NCBI RefSeq assembly: GCF_914767665.1
Contig: NC_059504.1
Coordinates: 43,741,720 to 43,805,719, forward strand
Length of the DNA stretch: 64,000 nucleotides
Direction: 5' to 3'
Source: Harmonia axyridis
Lineage: Eukaryota; Arthropoda; Insecta; Coleoptera; Coccinellidae
Shown here: piece by piece, positions 22,036-31,960 of the stretch
Layout: each line of letters begins with the position of its first letter
Position numbering within the stretch: position 1 is the stretch's first letter
Program-made: the position numbers and the translations under genes
The notes under the pieces: model-generated
Told to the model about the DNA's origin: nothing
The model's database searches: none
Seen by the model: only the letters and a program-made list of their open reading frames with translations

Positions 22036-22447
22036 AAACAAAAAGTTATCAAGAAATTTCTTTTCAATTCCAAATTGAAAATATTGATTTTCTACTATGT
22101 GGTTTACTTTTTAAATAAATTATGTGGAAATGGTTGTAAGAGGAAAAAACTATAATTTCGTTTTGAACTGAGCAGTCACGTAGTGGAATTCCCTCTTGAG
22201 CTTCTTACTTACTTTCGTGTTGATAGCATGATTAGAACTACAGAAAACTCAAGCAGAATAGCAATAAATTATCTTATAATTCCGTAACCACATATTCAAC
22301 TGAATTGCGATCAAGCAAGTAATATAAAATAACACATTGAGCTACATGCAAAATTTCGCGAAATTAGAATTATTAGAACAGAAAATTCCGCATAATCTCG
22401 AAAAAAATTAAGAGAAAAGCCCCGACATGAATACAGGAGATTTTGTT

Positions 22448-22529
22448 CACTCGTTCATTAATGCGCCAATCGAAGAGACTACATATATAGTTTACTGTAT
22501 GGTACAATTGGCAGATGAATGAACGAGCG
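22448..22529. repeat. Short hairpin
   Basis: TCGTTCATTAATGCGCCAAT (22451-22470) pairs with ATTGGCAGATGAATGAACGA (22507-22526) at about 17 of 20 positions, with a 36-nt loop. A similar AATTGGCGCATGAGTGAATG string occurs near 52970, so it is probably the end of a dispersed repeat. Confidence 0.5.
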
Positions 22530-23469
22530 CCCAAAAGCTCCCGACCTCACCTCAGTGCTCTCCTCATTTGTCTACAGGGCCTGCATTATGGGTATCGCGC
22601 TATTATACCTACATTCATTGCTTTTTTGAAGAATAATGAAATATTCGTTATATTAAAAAGAATTGATTTGAGAGAGTCCTTCTTCGCTCAACTTAAAATA
22701 TTCAATGTTGCAGGTTTGAAGGAGGCTCTCTCAGTTTCGAATTGGAGAAATACCTCCATTTCCTCAAAATGAGTCACATAATTTCAATTCCTCAATTTTC
22801 CGTTCCACTCAAATTTTCGTAATATCCTGAATACGAGGAGAGCGTAAAATTGTTCACCTCTGTTATGACGATGTGGCACATGTGCCATGTGCGAAGCTCT
22901 TCCAAGTGCTATTTATGTATCTCCATCGTAAAAAATAGATTTATTTATAATAAACTTATTCTATTTATAAACCAACCTTGGTATTTTACATTCCATGCTG
23001 AGTTGCCACGTGTCTTGTAATCATCCATAAAAACAAAATATAACAGTTAGTTGCTGGTCTGCGGTCGTCTTCACCTAGACAGTGTTGTCGAAAATATCCG
23101 ATTATCCTAGGTTTTGTTGTGGTTGCATTACAAGCAGGAAAAATGTGTGGATTCAGCAAATTGACGAAAAACAGTAGAACCATCATATATTTCCCATTTT
23201 ATGATTTCGCGTAGTTCAATTGTGCAAAAAAGATTTGTATTCGATAATCAGTTAATATTCAAAATACGATATGAATTCATTTAATTTTTAAACAAGGAAA
23301 ATCAATTACATTTTGTCCAACTAACGTTCACAAGAAAATATATAGATACAACCCTCTATACAACCCATCCAAATACAGACCCAGTCCACCCATCAAAGTC
23401 AATGTATATGGAGCTTTTAATGTTCTATGGTTTTCATTTCAGCCTTATCACAATTAACAATAATACAAC
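22530..23469. other. Intergenic, no gene recognised
   Basis: AT-rich sequence with no supported gene. Short frames at 22515-22772 (plus) and 22986-23186 (minus) have no motif. Confidence 0.4.
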
Positions 23470-24290
23470 CACACTGTGCCCGTAAAGTAATTTTAAAATT
23501 TTAAAATAATAATCTAATATACTTTCGAGTAATGACGTCATCGTCATTTTTTTGAATGGAACCATTTTGTCTCGATTTTCCGATTACTCTAGCTGAGCTG
23601 ATTCCAGAAATGTATCACAATATGTTGATTCCAATTGGTACAGGGTGGACAAAAATACAATAGTTTTGTGTGTGCTCATAAAGTAAAGCGTAACATTCTT
23701 TATCAGTTAAATTAACAATATTATCAAAAATACTTATTGTCTAGCGGCAATTGGTTTGAATGTAACACCCAGTAGTTTGTTACATTTTTAGATTAATAAA
23801 AATGAGCTGTTTCCAAACATGTTTGGTACTTGTGGTCTAGCAGACAGAATATGAAAGAAATTATTTCTTATCAATTTAAAAAAAACATAGTCGTCTAGTT
23901 TTTTGTGAAATATCATTATTTGTTCAGTAATTCATTTGTGTTCAATGACAGTTTATTACTACAATATTTCTGGTATTCGTGAATGTTTCAATTATTGCTT
24001 AGATTTAATTTATTATTTTTGTCCACCCTGTACCAATTGGAACCAACATGTGATACATTTTTGGAATCAGCTCAGCTAGAGTAATCGGAAAATTGAGACA
24101 AAATGTGTGTTCCATTTGAAAAAAAAATGACGGTGTCGTCATTACACGAAAGTAATTCACCCTGTATATTAGATTATTATTTTAAAATACGGTAAATTGA
24201 AATAAAAAATCGACCTGTTTCAGGATTATTTCTTGAAATGGTCTGTTCAGCTGAAAATGAATTTGTTCCATACTTTACGGACACGGTGTA
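23470..24290. repeat. Foldback element A with ~160-bp arms
   Basis: The ends are ACACTGTGCCCGTAAAGTA at the left and TACTTTACGGACACGGTGTA at the right. Long arms (about 23500-23660 and 24020-24180) are inverted copies containing TAATGACG, CCGATTACTCTAGCTGAGCT and TGGTACAGGGTGGACAAAAA. A second copy lies at 24576-26309. It is non-coding and probably a MITE-type DNA element. The inner ACAGGGTGGACAAAAA ends may mark a second element nested symmetrically at the centre. Confidence 0.8.
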
Positions 24291-24449
24291 AAATTATCTT
24301 CAAAATATGACATAAAGTACTTCCATTTTCATTTGCTCTGCTCCCAGATCGAAAAATACATTATTTTTTTAGAAGTAATGGTCGTATAAGATAAAGCATG
24401 GTTCATTTTATGATTGAGTAAAATCAGTCTTTTATTTTCGATATGACTA

Positions 24450-24590
24450 TAGCACTTTTGGATCATCGTGAAGCACCTTCTCGGCCGGCCATAGTAACTC
24501 TGGTTGAAAAATTGGAGCTGTTGGGACAGGTTAGTGATGTGAAGGATCAAAATTTTGTGCGTCGCTCAAGTACAGATCATTTCAAGAAAT
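24450..24590 (+). pseudogene. Family B transposase N-terminal fragment
   Basis: Plus-strand translation reads H-R-E-A-P-S-R-P-A-I-V, then V-E-K and L-G-Q-V-S-D-V-K, the N-terminal helix-turn-helix region of the family B mariner-like transposase. It is isolated between the two foldback copies. Confidence 0.65.
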
Positions 24591-24763
24591 AATCCTGAAA
24601 CACGTCGATATTTGGTTTTAATTTACCGTATTTTAAAATAATAATCTAATATTAAGGGTGAATTACTTTCGAGTAATGACGTCACCGTCATTTTTTTTCA
24701 AATGGAACATCCCCATTTTGTCTCAATTTTCCGATTACTCTAGCTGAGCTTATTCCAAAAATG

Positions 24764-25015
24764 TGTGGCGGCTTCTCATAAATCTCCACATAGCAACAAT
24801 ATATACACAGCATTCGGTAGCCTAGACGTTAAGAGGTAGACTCACGCACCGAGATACGACAAAGGTCCCGGGTTCGATTCCCGGCGGCTCCCGATAATAA
24901 TAAATTCCCCAAGCGTCTGTGACACGGCACACACAATTATACCAAAGTCACACTGATGAGTCCGGTGTGTGTGCCAGGGACGAAACGCATAAGTAGGTAT
25001 ACGTGAAATCCTACA
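24764..25015 (+). repeat. TRIM copy 1, 5' LTR
   Basis: 252 bp, TGT...ACA. In order it holds a TATA-like ATATATAC (about 24800-24807), a tRNA-like segment (24809-24893), AATAAA (24899-24904) and a GT-rich TCCGGTGTGTGTGCC (about 24960-24974). AATAAA followed by GT-rich sequence is what 3' processing in an LTR needs. Only about 45 bp precede the tRNA-like part, so there is little room for a classical U3 promoter. Confidence 0.9.
24809..24893 (+). promoter_or_regulatory. tRNA-like segment with A and B boxes inside the LTR
   Basis: The A box region TAGCCTAGACGT (24818-24829) is close to the TRGCNNAGYNGG consensus. The B box GGTTCGATTCC (24871-24881) fits GGTTCRANNCC exactly, 42 nt after the A box. 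The T arm forms a perfect 5-bp stem, CCGGG with CCCGG around a 7-nt loop, as in a real tRNA. The 5' acceptor strand that would pair with GGCTCCC is absent, so this is not a tRNA gene. It is probably an internal RNA polymerase III promoter derived from a tRNA or a tRNA-derived SINE. The same segment occurs in all five LTRs; the other B boxes begin at 25561, 28638, 29328 and 30018. Confidence 0.85.
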
Positions 25016-25016
25016 T

Positions 25017-25034
25017 TGGTGACCCCGACGTGAT
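25017..25034 (+). other. Primer binding site complementary to tRNA-Trp
   Basis: TGGTGACCCCGACGTGAT matches the complement of the conserved 3' end of eukaryotic tRNA-Trp including CCA, from memory of that tRNA. Ty3/gypsy elements of the CsRn1 clade are known to use tRNA-Trp as primer, which suggests the lineage of the helper element. Confidence 0.85.
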
Positions 25035-25357
25035 GGCGGAAAACTGCGGCGTTGGAGCGCAGAGGCGACTCACTGCCCCGCTCAACGTTACGGCTACTGG
25101 GGTGTCCATCGGACACTAGAGCCGATGGCACGCCGAGCCTCGTGTTTCCGTCGTCACAGCATGCAAGCTCGACGTGATGGGAATGGCCATCTTAACGATG
25201 TGTCCTGGAAAGCAGAAGTTCGATGCATAGCTCCCATTTATCTGCAATTTCCAACGAAACTCTAGACGCCCATTCCCATGACGTGCAATACGTGCTCCTT
25301 GGTCTGCCGCGGTATGCCGGACGTGAATAGGCGGCATTCCCCGTCCGTACGATGCCG

Positions 25358-25409
25358 CGAGGTGCAGCTCTGATTAGGCGGCAATCACCCGGCTGCACCG
25401 ATGACCTCG
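25358..25409 (+). other. Two-tier stem-loop in the TRIM interior
   Basis: GGTGCAGC (25361-25368) pairs with GCTGCACC (25392-25399). Inside it TGATT (25371-25375) pairs with AATCA (25383-25387) around AGGCGGC. CGAG and CTCG extend the base. The fold is identical in both interiors of the second locus (about 29125-29176 and 29815-29866). A role in RNA packaging or dimerisation is inference. Confidence 0.6.
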
Positions 25410-25440
25410 TAACACGCATAAGTTTCGTTCCTCCGTCACT

Positions 25441-25453
25441 GGGGAGGGAGTCA
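25441..25453 (+). other. Purine tract before the 3' LTR
   Basis: GGGGAGGGAG followed by TCA lies immediately before the 3' LTR. This is the place and composition expected of a polypurine tract priming plus-strand DNA synthesis. Confidence 0.7.
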
Positions 25454-25705
25454 TGTGGCGGCTTCTCATAAAGCTCCACATAGCAACAATATATACACAG
25501 CATTCGGTAGCCTAGACGTTAAGAGGTAGACTCACGCACCGAGATACGACAAAGGTCCCGGGTTCGAATCCCGGCGGCTCCCGGTAATAATAAATTCCCC
25601 AAGCGTCTGTGACACGGCACACACAATTATACCAAAGTCACACTGATGAGTCCGGTGTGTGTGCCAGGGACGAAACGCATAAGTAGGTATACGTGAAATC
25701 CTACA
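25454..25705 (+). repeat. TRIM copy 1, 3' LTR
   Basis: 252 bp. It differs from the 5' LTR in the AAAGCTCC/AAATCTCC segment, in the B box loop (GGTTCGAATCC) and in CCCGGTAATA against CCCGATAATA. Few differences mean a fairly recent insertion. Confidence 0.9.
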
Positions 25706-26309
25706 AATGTATCACATGTTGATTCAAATTGGTACAGGGTGGCCAAAAATACAATATGATAATAATAATAATATTATTACATTCACGGATACCAAAAATA
25801 TTGTAGTACTTAACTGTCATTGAACACCAATAAATAATTTATTCTGTCTGCTAGACCACAAGTACCAAACATGTTTGGAAACAGCTCATTTTTATTAATC
25901 TAAAAATGTAACAAACTACAGGGTTTTACATTCAAACCAATTGCCGCTAGACAATAAGTATTTTTGATAATATTGTTAATTTCACTGATAAAGAATGTTA
26001 CGCGTTACTTTAGGAGCACACACAAAACTATTGCATTTCTCTCCACCCTGTACCAATTGGAATCAACATGTGATACATTTCTGGAATTAGCTCAGCCAGA
26101 GTAATCGGAAAATTGAGACAAAATGGGGGTGTTTCATTAAAAAAAAATGACTGTGACGTCATTACTCGAAAGTAATTCAACCTGTATATTAAATGATTAT
26201 TTTAAAATACGGTAAATTAGAATAAAAATTGACGTGTTTCAGGATTATTTTTTAAAATGGTCTGTTTAGCTAAAAATGAATTTGTTCCATACTTTACGGA
26301 CACAGTGTA

Positions 26310-28100
26310 TAAAAGAAAAAATCCAGAACAAAAATTTTCAAATATTTGTCCTCAATTTCTTATTTATTCGAGATAATAGGGCATAAATTTACAATTTCGC
26401 CAGTTCCGGAACTATTGAATTATTAAATTTAACCAATTTGATACTTTGAATTTTTCATCAGTGAGCCCAATAGTTTGAGAATCATTTCGGCTGAAAAATA
26501 ATAAATTATAATAATTCACTCATAATGATAAAGCCCTATGCGTTAGAATAACCTAGCAAAAGAAAGCATGATAAAAATATGAAATCTTGTGACCACAAAA
26601 CCGTAGGAAATGGTAAAAATAGAAGTTCATTGCTATTTTAATTCCACAGATACGATCTAGTTCTTCAAATATATAAATATTATCATTCTCATATTGTTTT
26701 TAAAATTGAATAATCCTATTTTCCAGTTGTCCTTCCTATCGTTACCAAATTTTGTAGTTTAATTCCATGGTTACTATGAAATTCATATAAAACTGAATGT
26801 TCGCCTATCTGCTAGTCCAAAAATAGATTTATAACTAGCCTTATCACACAGTACACGTGCAATTTCAGTACAAACCAGTACCACCATGGTGCATTGAAAA
26901 ATCCCACGTAATAGGTATATTTATAGATATCAAAGCATCCTGTTTCGAATTTCATTCGATAATGATCGATAGCATGACCATCAATTAATGTTTTTGTGAT
27001 TAAACAACGCAGAAATTGGTTTAGATTGGGACTTATTGATAGAATATTTATTTTGAATAATGCAACGGTAAATAAACACTATAGACTCCAATATTCTTTC
27101 GAGAATTCACGTGGTCAATGGTCACAAACACATTGTGTTGATTAAAAATAGTTTATTTTGTTTGAATTGAATTGAACAATTATTTATTGTTATATAGTCA
27201 TTCATTTCGTCAATCCTGTGAATTGGATATTAATTTTGCAGGACCAATCAACAAGTGGTTGATGAAATGTCTCCTCTGTATTTCCTTTCATTTTTAAATT
27301 GAACCTGAAACACTATTGAAACCGTAAAAACAAAAATGTAAAAATCCCAAAATATCTAGGGAACCAGAAAATATAGAAATTATAATCTCTGTAGGAGTAT
27401 AAGGATGACAGGATGAATAAACTTTATTATTATCTGCTCCAGAGTAACCTGTTAACTTTGATATCAGTGGTATCACTATTTTTTCAAGATATCCTAAAAA
27501 AAATAATCAGGGGAAACTCATGAGTATTCAGAAAGAAGTCAACATACCAAAGGCAGTGTTAGGAGGGGTCTATACTGTTTCAGCGATCATTTCAAAAATA
27601 AGTGAGCTATATTTTACGCTATTGAAGAATAAATACATTTCGCCGATGAATTAACGTATCACTAAAAATAAGACAGAAGTTTGAGATACATTTTCGTCAA
27701 AACTACTTTTCCGATTTAGAATTTTTTTTGAATGACAGTTAATTTTCTCCTGAACGTTAGTGTGTAAACCGTGTGCGCATAAAAACCTCTGTTTTACAAA
27801 TACCGGGTGTCGCAATTATAGCCTGTGTTTTTCATAAAATTTGTAACACTTTAGCCTTATCATTTTTCAACATTTTCTTTTTCGATTCAATTCTTATATC
27901 ATGACAGGATTCTATTGAATTCAATTCATAATATCACCAAGGGAGTAGCAGGGTGTATCTAGACATCTAGACTTAGTAGCAGGCTATAGAAAAACAAAGA
28001 GTACCATTAATTGTCGAATGCAAATGTGTCAGTGTAGTATTTTTTGCAAATTCTATTATTAACGAATTTGCAACAAAAATCTTACACACGAAAAAACAGT
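26310..28100. other. Intergenic, no gene recognised
   Basis: AT-rich. No supported open frame, RNA gene or repeat copy was seen. ACCGGGTGTCGCAATTATAG near 27803 may be the end of a DNA element. Confidence 0.4.
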
Positions 28101-28108
28101 AAGATTGT

Positions 28109-28460
28109 TTGAGGAAGGTTGAAGTTGCCGAAAAATTGGTAAAAGATTTCATGTTAGTTACACAATCATTTTATTCCTTTGACTGGTCGCACAGAACTTG
28201 TGATCATGAATGGATCATTACCAGGATATGGCCAGCCCAGAGCCCGGATTTAAATTCCATAGAGAATCTCTGGGATATTCTTGGGGGTAGATTACAAAAG
28301 GAACGTAGCTTCGATACTTTGGAGACTGGTTGCAATTTATGAAGACCTGGACCAAAATGGCATGAAGTCTCTCATTTTAGGTATGGGCCGTCGTAGCCAA
28401 GAAGTTATTCATGCCAGAGATGAAAATATTCGCTACTGACACTTTCGTTCAACGCGTTTC
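28109..28460 (+). pseudogene. Tc1-like transposase C-terminal fragment
   Basis: The plus-strand frame contains W-P-A-Q-S-P-D-L-N-S-I-E-N-L-W (about 28229-28275), holding the third catalytic residue (E) of a DD34E Tc1-type transposase, followed by D-I-L-G-G-R-L. A frameshift near 28330 leads to the remaining C-terminus (Y-E-D-L-D-Q-N-G). The catalytic aspartates are missing. Confidence 0.75.
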
Positions 28461-28783
28461 TTTTTATTTTGTTTCGTTTTCTCGGTGTTAAATTTTTATC
28501 TTCATTTTCCATGAAATCATGATATGCTATTGTGGCGGCTTCTCATAAAGCTCCACATAGCAACAATATATACACAGCATTCGGTAGCCTAGACGTTAAG
28601 AGGTAGACTCACGCACCGAGATACGACAAAGGTCCCGGGTTCGAATCCCGGCGGCTCCCGATAATAATAAATTCCCCAAGCGTCTGTGACACGGCACACA
28701 CAATTATACCAAAGTCACACTGATGAGTCCGGTGTGTGTGCCAGGGACGAAACGCATAAGTAGGCATATGTGAAATCCTACAT

Positions 28784-28801
28784 TGGTGACCCCGACGTGA
28801 T
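28784..28801 (+). other. tRNA-Trp primer binding site, tandem TRIM unit 1
   Basis: Identical to the site at 25017-25034, one base after the first LTR. Confidence 0.85.
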
Positions 28802-29473
28802 GGCGGAAAACTGCGGCGTTGGAGCGCAGAGGCGACTCACTGCCCCGCTCAACGTTACGGCTACTGGGGTGTCCATCGGACACTAGAGCCGATGGCACGC
28901 CGAGCCTCGTGCTTCCGTCGTCACAGCATGCAAGCCCGACGTGATGGGAATGGCCATCTTAACGATGTGTCCTGGAAAGCAGAAGGTCGATGCATAGCTC
29001 CCATTTATCTGCAATTTCCAAACGGAACCTAGACGCCCATTCCCATGACGTGCAATACGTGCTCCTTGGTCTGCCGCGGTATGCCGGACGTGAATAGGCG
29101 GCATTCCCCGTCCGTACGATGCCGCGAGGTGCAGCTCTGATTAGGCGGCAATCACCCGGCTGCACCGATGACCTCGTAACACGCATAAGTTTCGTTCCTC
29201 CGTCACTGGGGAGGGAGTCATGTGGCGGCTTCTCATAAAGCTCCACATAGCAACAATATATACACAGCATTCGGTAGCCTAGACGTTAAGAGGTAGACTC
29301 ACGCACCGAGATACGACAAAGGTCCCGGGTTCGAATCCCGGCGGCTCCCGATAATAATAAATTCCCCAAGCGTCTGTGACACGGCACACACAATTATACC
29401 AAAGTCACACTGATGAGTCCGGTGTGTGTGCCAGGGACGAAACGCATAAGTAGGCATATGTGAAATCCTACAT

Positions 29474-29491
29474 TGGTGACCCCGACGTGAT
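29474..29491 (+). other. tRNA-Trp primer binding site, tandem TRIM unit 2
   Basis: Identical to the site at 25017-25034, one base after the middle LTR. Both interiors therefore keep a usable site. Confidence 0.85.
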
Positions 29492-30534
29492 GGCGGAAAA
29501 CTACGGCGTTGGAGCGCAGAGGCGACTCACTGCCCCGCTCAACGTTACGGCTACTGGGGTGTCCATCGGACACTAGAGCCGATGGCACGCCGAGCCTCGT
29601 GCTTCCGTCGTCACAGCATGCAAGCCCGACGTGATGGGAATGGCCATCTTAACGATGTGTCCTGGAAAGCAGAAGGTCGATGCATAGCTCCCATTTATCT
29701 GCAATTTCCAACGAAACTCTAGACGCCCATTCCCATGACGTGCAATACGTGCTCCTTGGTCTGCCGCGGTATGCCGGACGTGAATAGGCGGCATTCCCCG
29801 TCCGTACGATGCCGCGAGGTGCAGCTCTGATTAGGCGGCAATCACCCGGCTGCACCGATGACCTCGTAACACGCATAAGTTTCGTTCCTCCGTCACTGGG
29901 GAGGGAGTCATGTGGCGGCTTCTCATAAATCTCCACATAGCAACAATATATACACAGCATTCGGTAGCCTAGACGTTAAGAGGTAGACTCACGCACCGAG
30001 ATACGACAAAGGTCCCGGGTTCGATTCCCGGCGGCTCCCGATAATAATAAATTCCCCAAGCGTCTGTGACACGGCACACACAATTATACCAAAGTCACAC
30101 TGATGAGTCCGGTGTGTGTGCCAGGGACGAAACGCATAAGTAGGTATACGTGAAATCCTACACTATAAAATGGTGCTTCTTGAGTAATAAGAAAGATAAT
30201 AAAGGGAATCAGAAATGAAAATGTTGAAAAAAGATAAGGCTAAAGTGTATGTATTTCCAACTTGATAATGTAACTGTTACACTCTCCTAAGGCTGAAAAG
30301 GTGATGTTTATGAAATTAATAATAAAGACGTAAAGAAGTATTTTGAATACTTGCGTGTGGTGAAAAGAGCGGTACATCAGATAAGCATTTGAAGAGTGGG
30401 ATCTAAAAGACTCTGAGGAGAGAGGAGTAGTTAAACTTTGGCGGATCACGAAAATGCAACGTGGTATGAACTCGTCGTAAGCCTACTAGTAAAAGTTTGG
30501 AAGGGTTTTTCAATAAGAGGTTTCATTCTGACAC

Positions 30535-31960
30535 TAAAAAGACTATAATTTAAGAGAAATCAACGAATGTTCATTTCATTGAAGAGAAAGTTGTCCAATC
30601 AACAATGGAAAACGATATAAGCCAAATGGCCGCCATAGCTACGGTTGCAGCGCAATATCCTTTTCATAAAATTTTTCCCAGCCAATTCGCACATTTGCGG
30701 CTTTATGTCTTCGATAACTTCACGAATTCCATCTTTAGGATCTTGAATCGTTGGTGGAGCTTTGGCATTGATCTTATCTTTTTCGTGACCCGAAAGAAAA
30801 AAGTTTAAAGGTTTTAGATTGGATTTAATTGAGGAGGTTCCGTTTCACTGCGACCTTATGGTCTATTGTGCCCCCATCATAGCTATTCTCTTCATAACGT
30901 GATCTACAGCTCGCCTTAAAGTTCCAGAGTTTTATTGAACTCCATTTGGGATGGCTTAAGGGAAGCTAATTCCTCACTTCTATAAGTTTCGTGTCCAAGG
31001 CAGATTTTGGGTTGGCTAGCGATGGCTAGCATTCCGTCAGCAGGTGATAATAATCTGCACTTGTCATTTTGTGTTAGATCCATTCTCGTGATGTATTTCC
31101 TAAGGCGACAATGCCCTGTGAGAAATCCAGCGAGAAGGTGTAGCATATTTTTACTAAGATCCAGATACTTCTTGAATCTCGCAGAGTCAAAGTTTCGAAG
31201 AAACTTTTTGGAGTTTTCCAAACCAGGAAGATTCCGCCAGAGTGTTTCTCTTTCAGTTTCTTCCTTCTCCTAAAATTCTTTCTTGTAGGTACATTTGTCT
31301 ACGCCACAGAAAGGTGCCTGGCCAATGGAAGTAGTTTGTGCTTTTTTTCTGGCAAGTGTATTCAAGGTGTTGAATCAGGAGATATCAGTGGCCACTTGTG
31401 ATCACCTCTTCGAGAAATAACACGACAAAAAAAGTTTTCTCGCAAAATTGCGTTTGTTTCGTTGCTTGTGTGGCACCAAATCCCTTTTTGTAGAAAATAA
31501 ACATAGTCCACAAAAACATCTTCTCATTCCGATGTTGTATCGTTTGTGGAATGCCTAATTCCCAAAATGTACGAGGAAGCGACAAACCTTGGATTTCGTT
31601 AATACTGCTGGCTACATCAGCAATATTCGGAGTTGTTCATGAACGACGCACACGGTTTCGATTCTTTACATCACTTACTTGTCCTAACACCTCAAATTAT
31701 TCCACCAGTTTCACTACTGTCGGCCGAGAAGGTGCTGTACGACGTCCCCAAAAGTGCGAACTGTGATTGCATACATTTCACCATTTTTATATTGCATTTT
31801 ATCAATTTCAATGGATTGTTGGAGCGTGAATCGTTCCATTTTTAGTTATGGTGTAGTTTTTACTTGTCAAAAGATGACACTGGTGAAAGCTTCAAAAGTG
31901 ACATCTGTCAGATAGCGGAATATTCAAAACGAACCGCTTATTGGAAAACCCTTTGTGTAT
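30535..31960 (-). pseudogene. Family B mariner-like transposon remnant, split by a LINE
   Basis: The part at 30535-30812 carries the transposase C-terminus and the part at 31364-31960 the catalytic and N-terminal regions, all on the minus strand and frameshifted. Alignment with the uninterrupted copy at 51866-52500 shows that the two parts are contiguous there. Recognisable blocks include G-D-H-K-W-P-like before the catalytic site and the N-terminal R-R-T-A-like block near 31735. Confidence 0.7.
30813..31363 (-). mobile_element. 5'-truncated LINE fragment (C-terminal RNase H/zinc region)
   Basis: It is flanked by the 5-bp repeat AAGGT (30808-30812 and 31364-31368), consistent with target-primed insertion. 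A minus-strand frame (30916-31221 and upstream) contains L-T-G-H-C-R-L-R-K-Y-I-T-R-M near 31080-31130. That motif is typical of the C-terminal region of insect non-LTR retrotransposon polyproteins, where cysteine-rich motifs follow. Related scraps lie at 15095 and 17101. The coding capacity for reverse transcriptase is absent. Confidence 0.75.

Larger units (their letters stand above)
24764..25705 (+). mobile_element. TRIM-type miniature LTR retrotransposon with tRNA-like LTRs, complete copy 1
   Basis: The structure is LTR 24764-25015 (252 bp), interior 25016-25453 (438 bp) and LTR 25454-25705 (252 bp). LTRs start TGTGGCGGCTTCTC and end AATCCTACA; they differ from each other at only a few positions. 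The 4-bp duplication AATG flanks both sides (24760-24763, 25706-25709). The primer binding site follows the 5' LTR after one base, and a purine tract precedes the 3' LTR. No gag or pol is encoded, so it must use proteins from an autonomous relative. Each LTR contains a tRNA-like, polymerase III-type segment. It is far GC-richer than its surroundings. Confidence 0.93.
24576..26309. repeat. Foldback element B, interrupted by a TRIM
   Basis: This is the same family as element A: arms around 24600-24763 and 26045-26240, right end TACTTTACGGACACAGTGTA. Its left terminus is missing the last ~70 bp. A 942-bp LTR element sits inside the left arm, between the repeated tetranucleotide AATG. The arm is otherwise continuous with the element A sequence. 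The central part 25735-26060 contains the inner ACAGGGTGG/CCACCCTGT ends. Confidence 0.8.
28531..30162 (+). mobile_element. Tandem TRIM: LTR-interior-LTR-interior-LTR
   Basis: There are three 252-bp LTRs (28531-28782, 29221-29472, 29911-30162) and two 438-bp interiors (28783-29220, 29473-29910). Unit lengths equal those of the copy at 24764. The 4-bp duplication CTAT occurs only at the outer ends (28527-28530 and 30163-30166), so this is one integration site. The first two LTRs share GCATATG near their ends and GGTTCGAATCC. The third LTR carries GTATACG and GGTTCGATTCC, as in the 5' LTR at 24764. The second interior also resembles copy 1 more than the first interior does. Recombination between related elements, or a tandem cDNA intermediate, explains this pattern. 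Confidence 0.92.

Noticed and set aside
24809..24893. A functional tRNA gene
   Set aside because: B box and T arm are perfect, but the 5' acceptor strand does not pair with GGCTCCC and the anticodon arm is not convincing, and it sits in an LTR with AATAAA just after it.
25192..25503. 103-codon minus-strand open frame conserved in all three TRIM interiors
   Set aside because: It crosses from interior into the 3' LTR on the antisense strand. Identity among young copies explains its persistence, and no motif or start context supports a protein.
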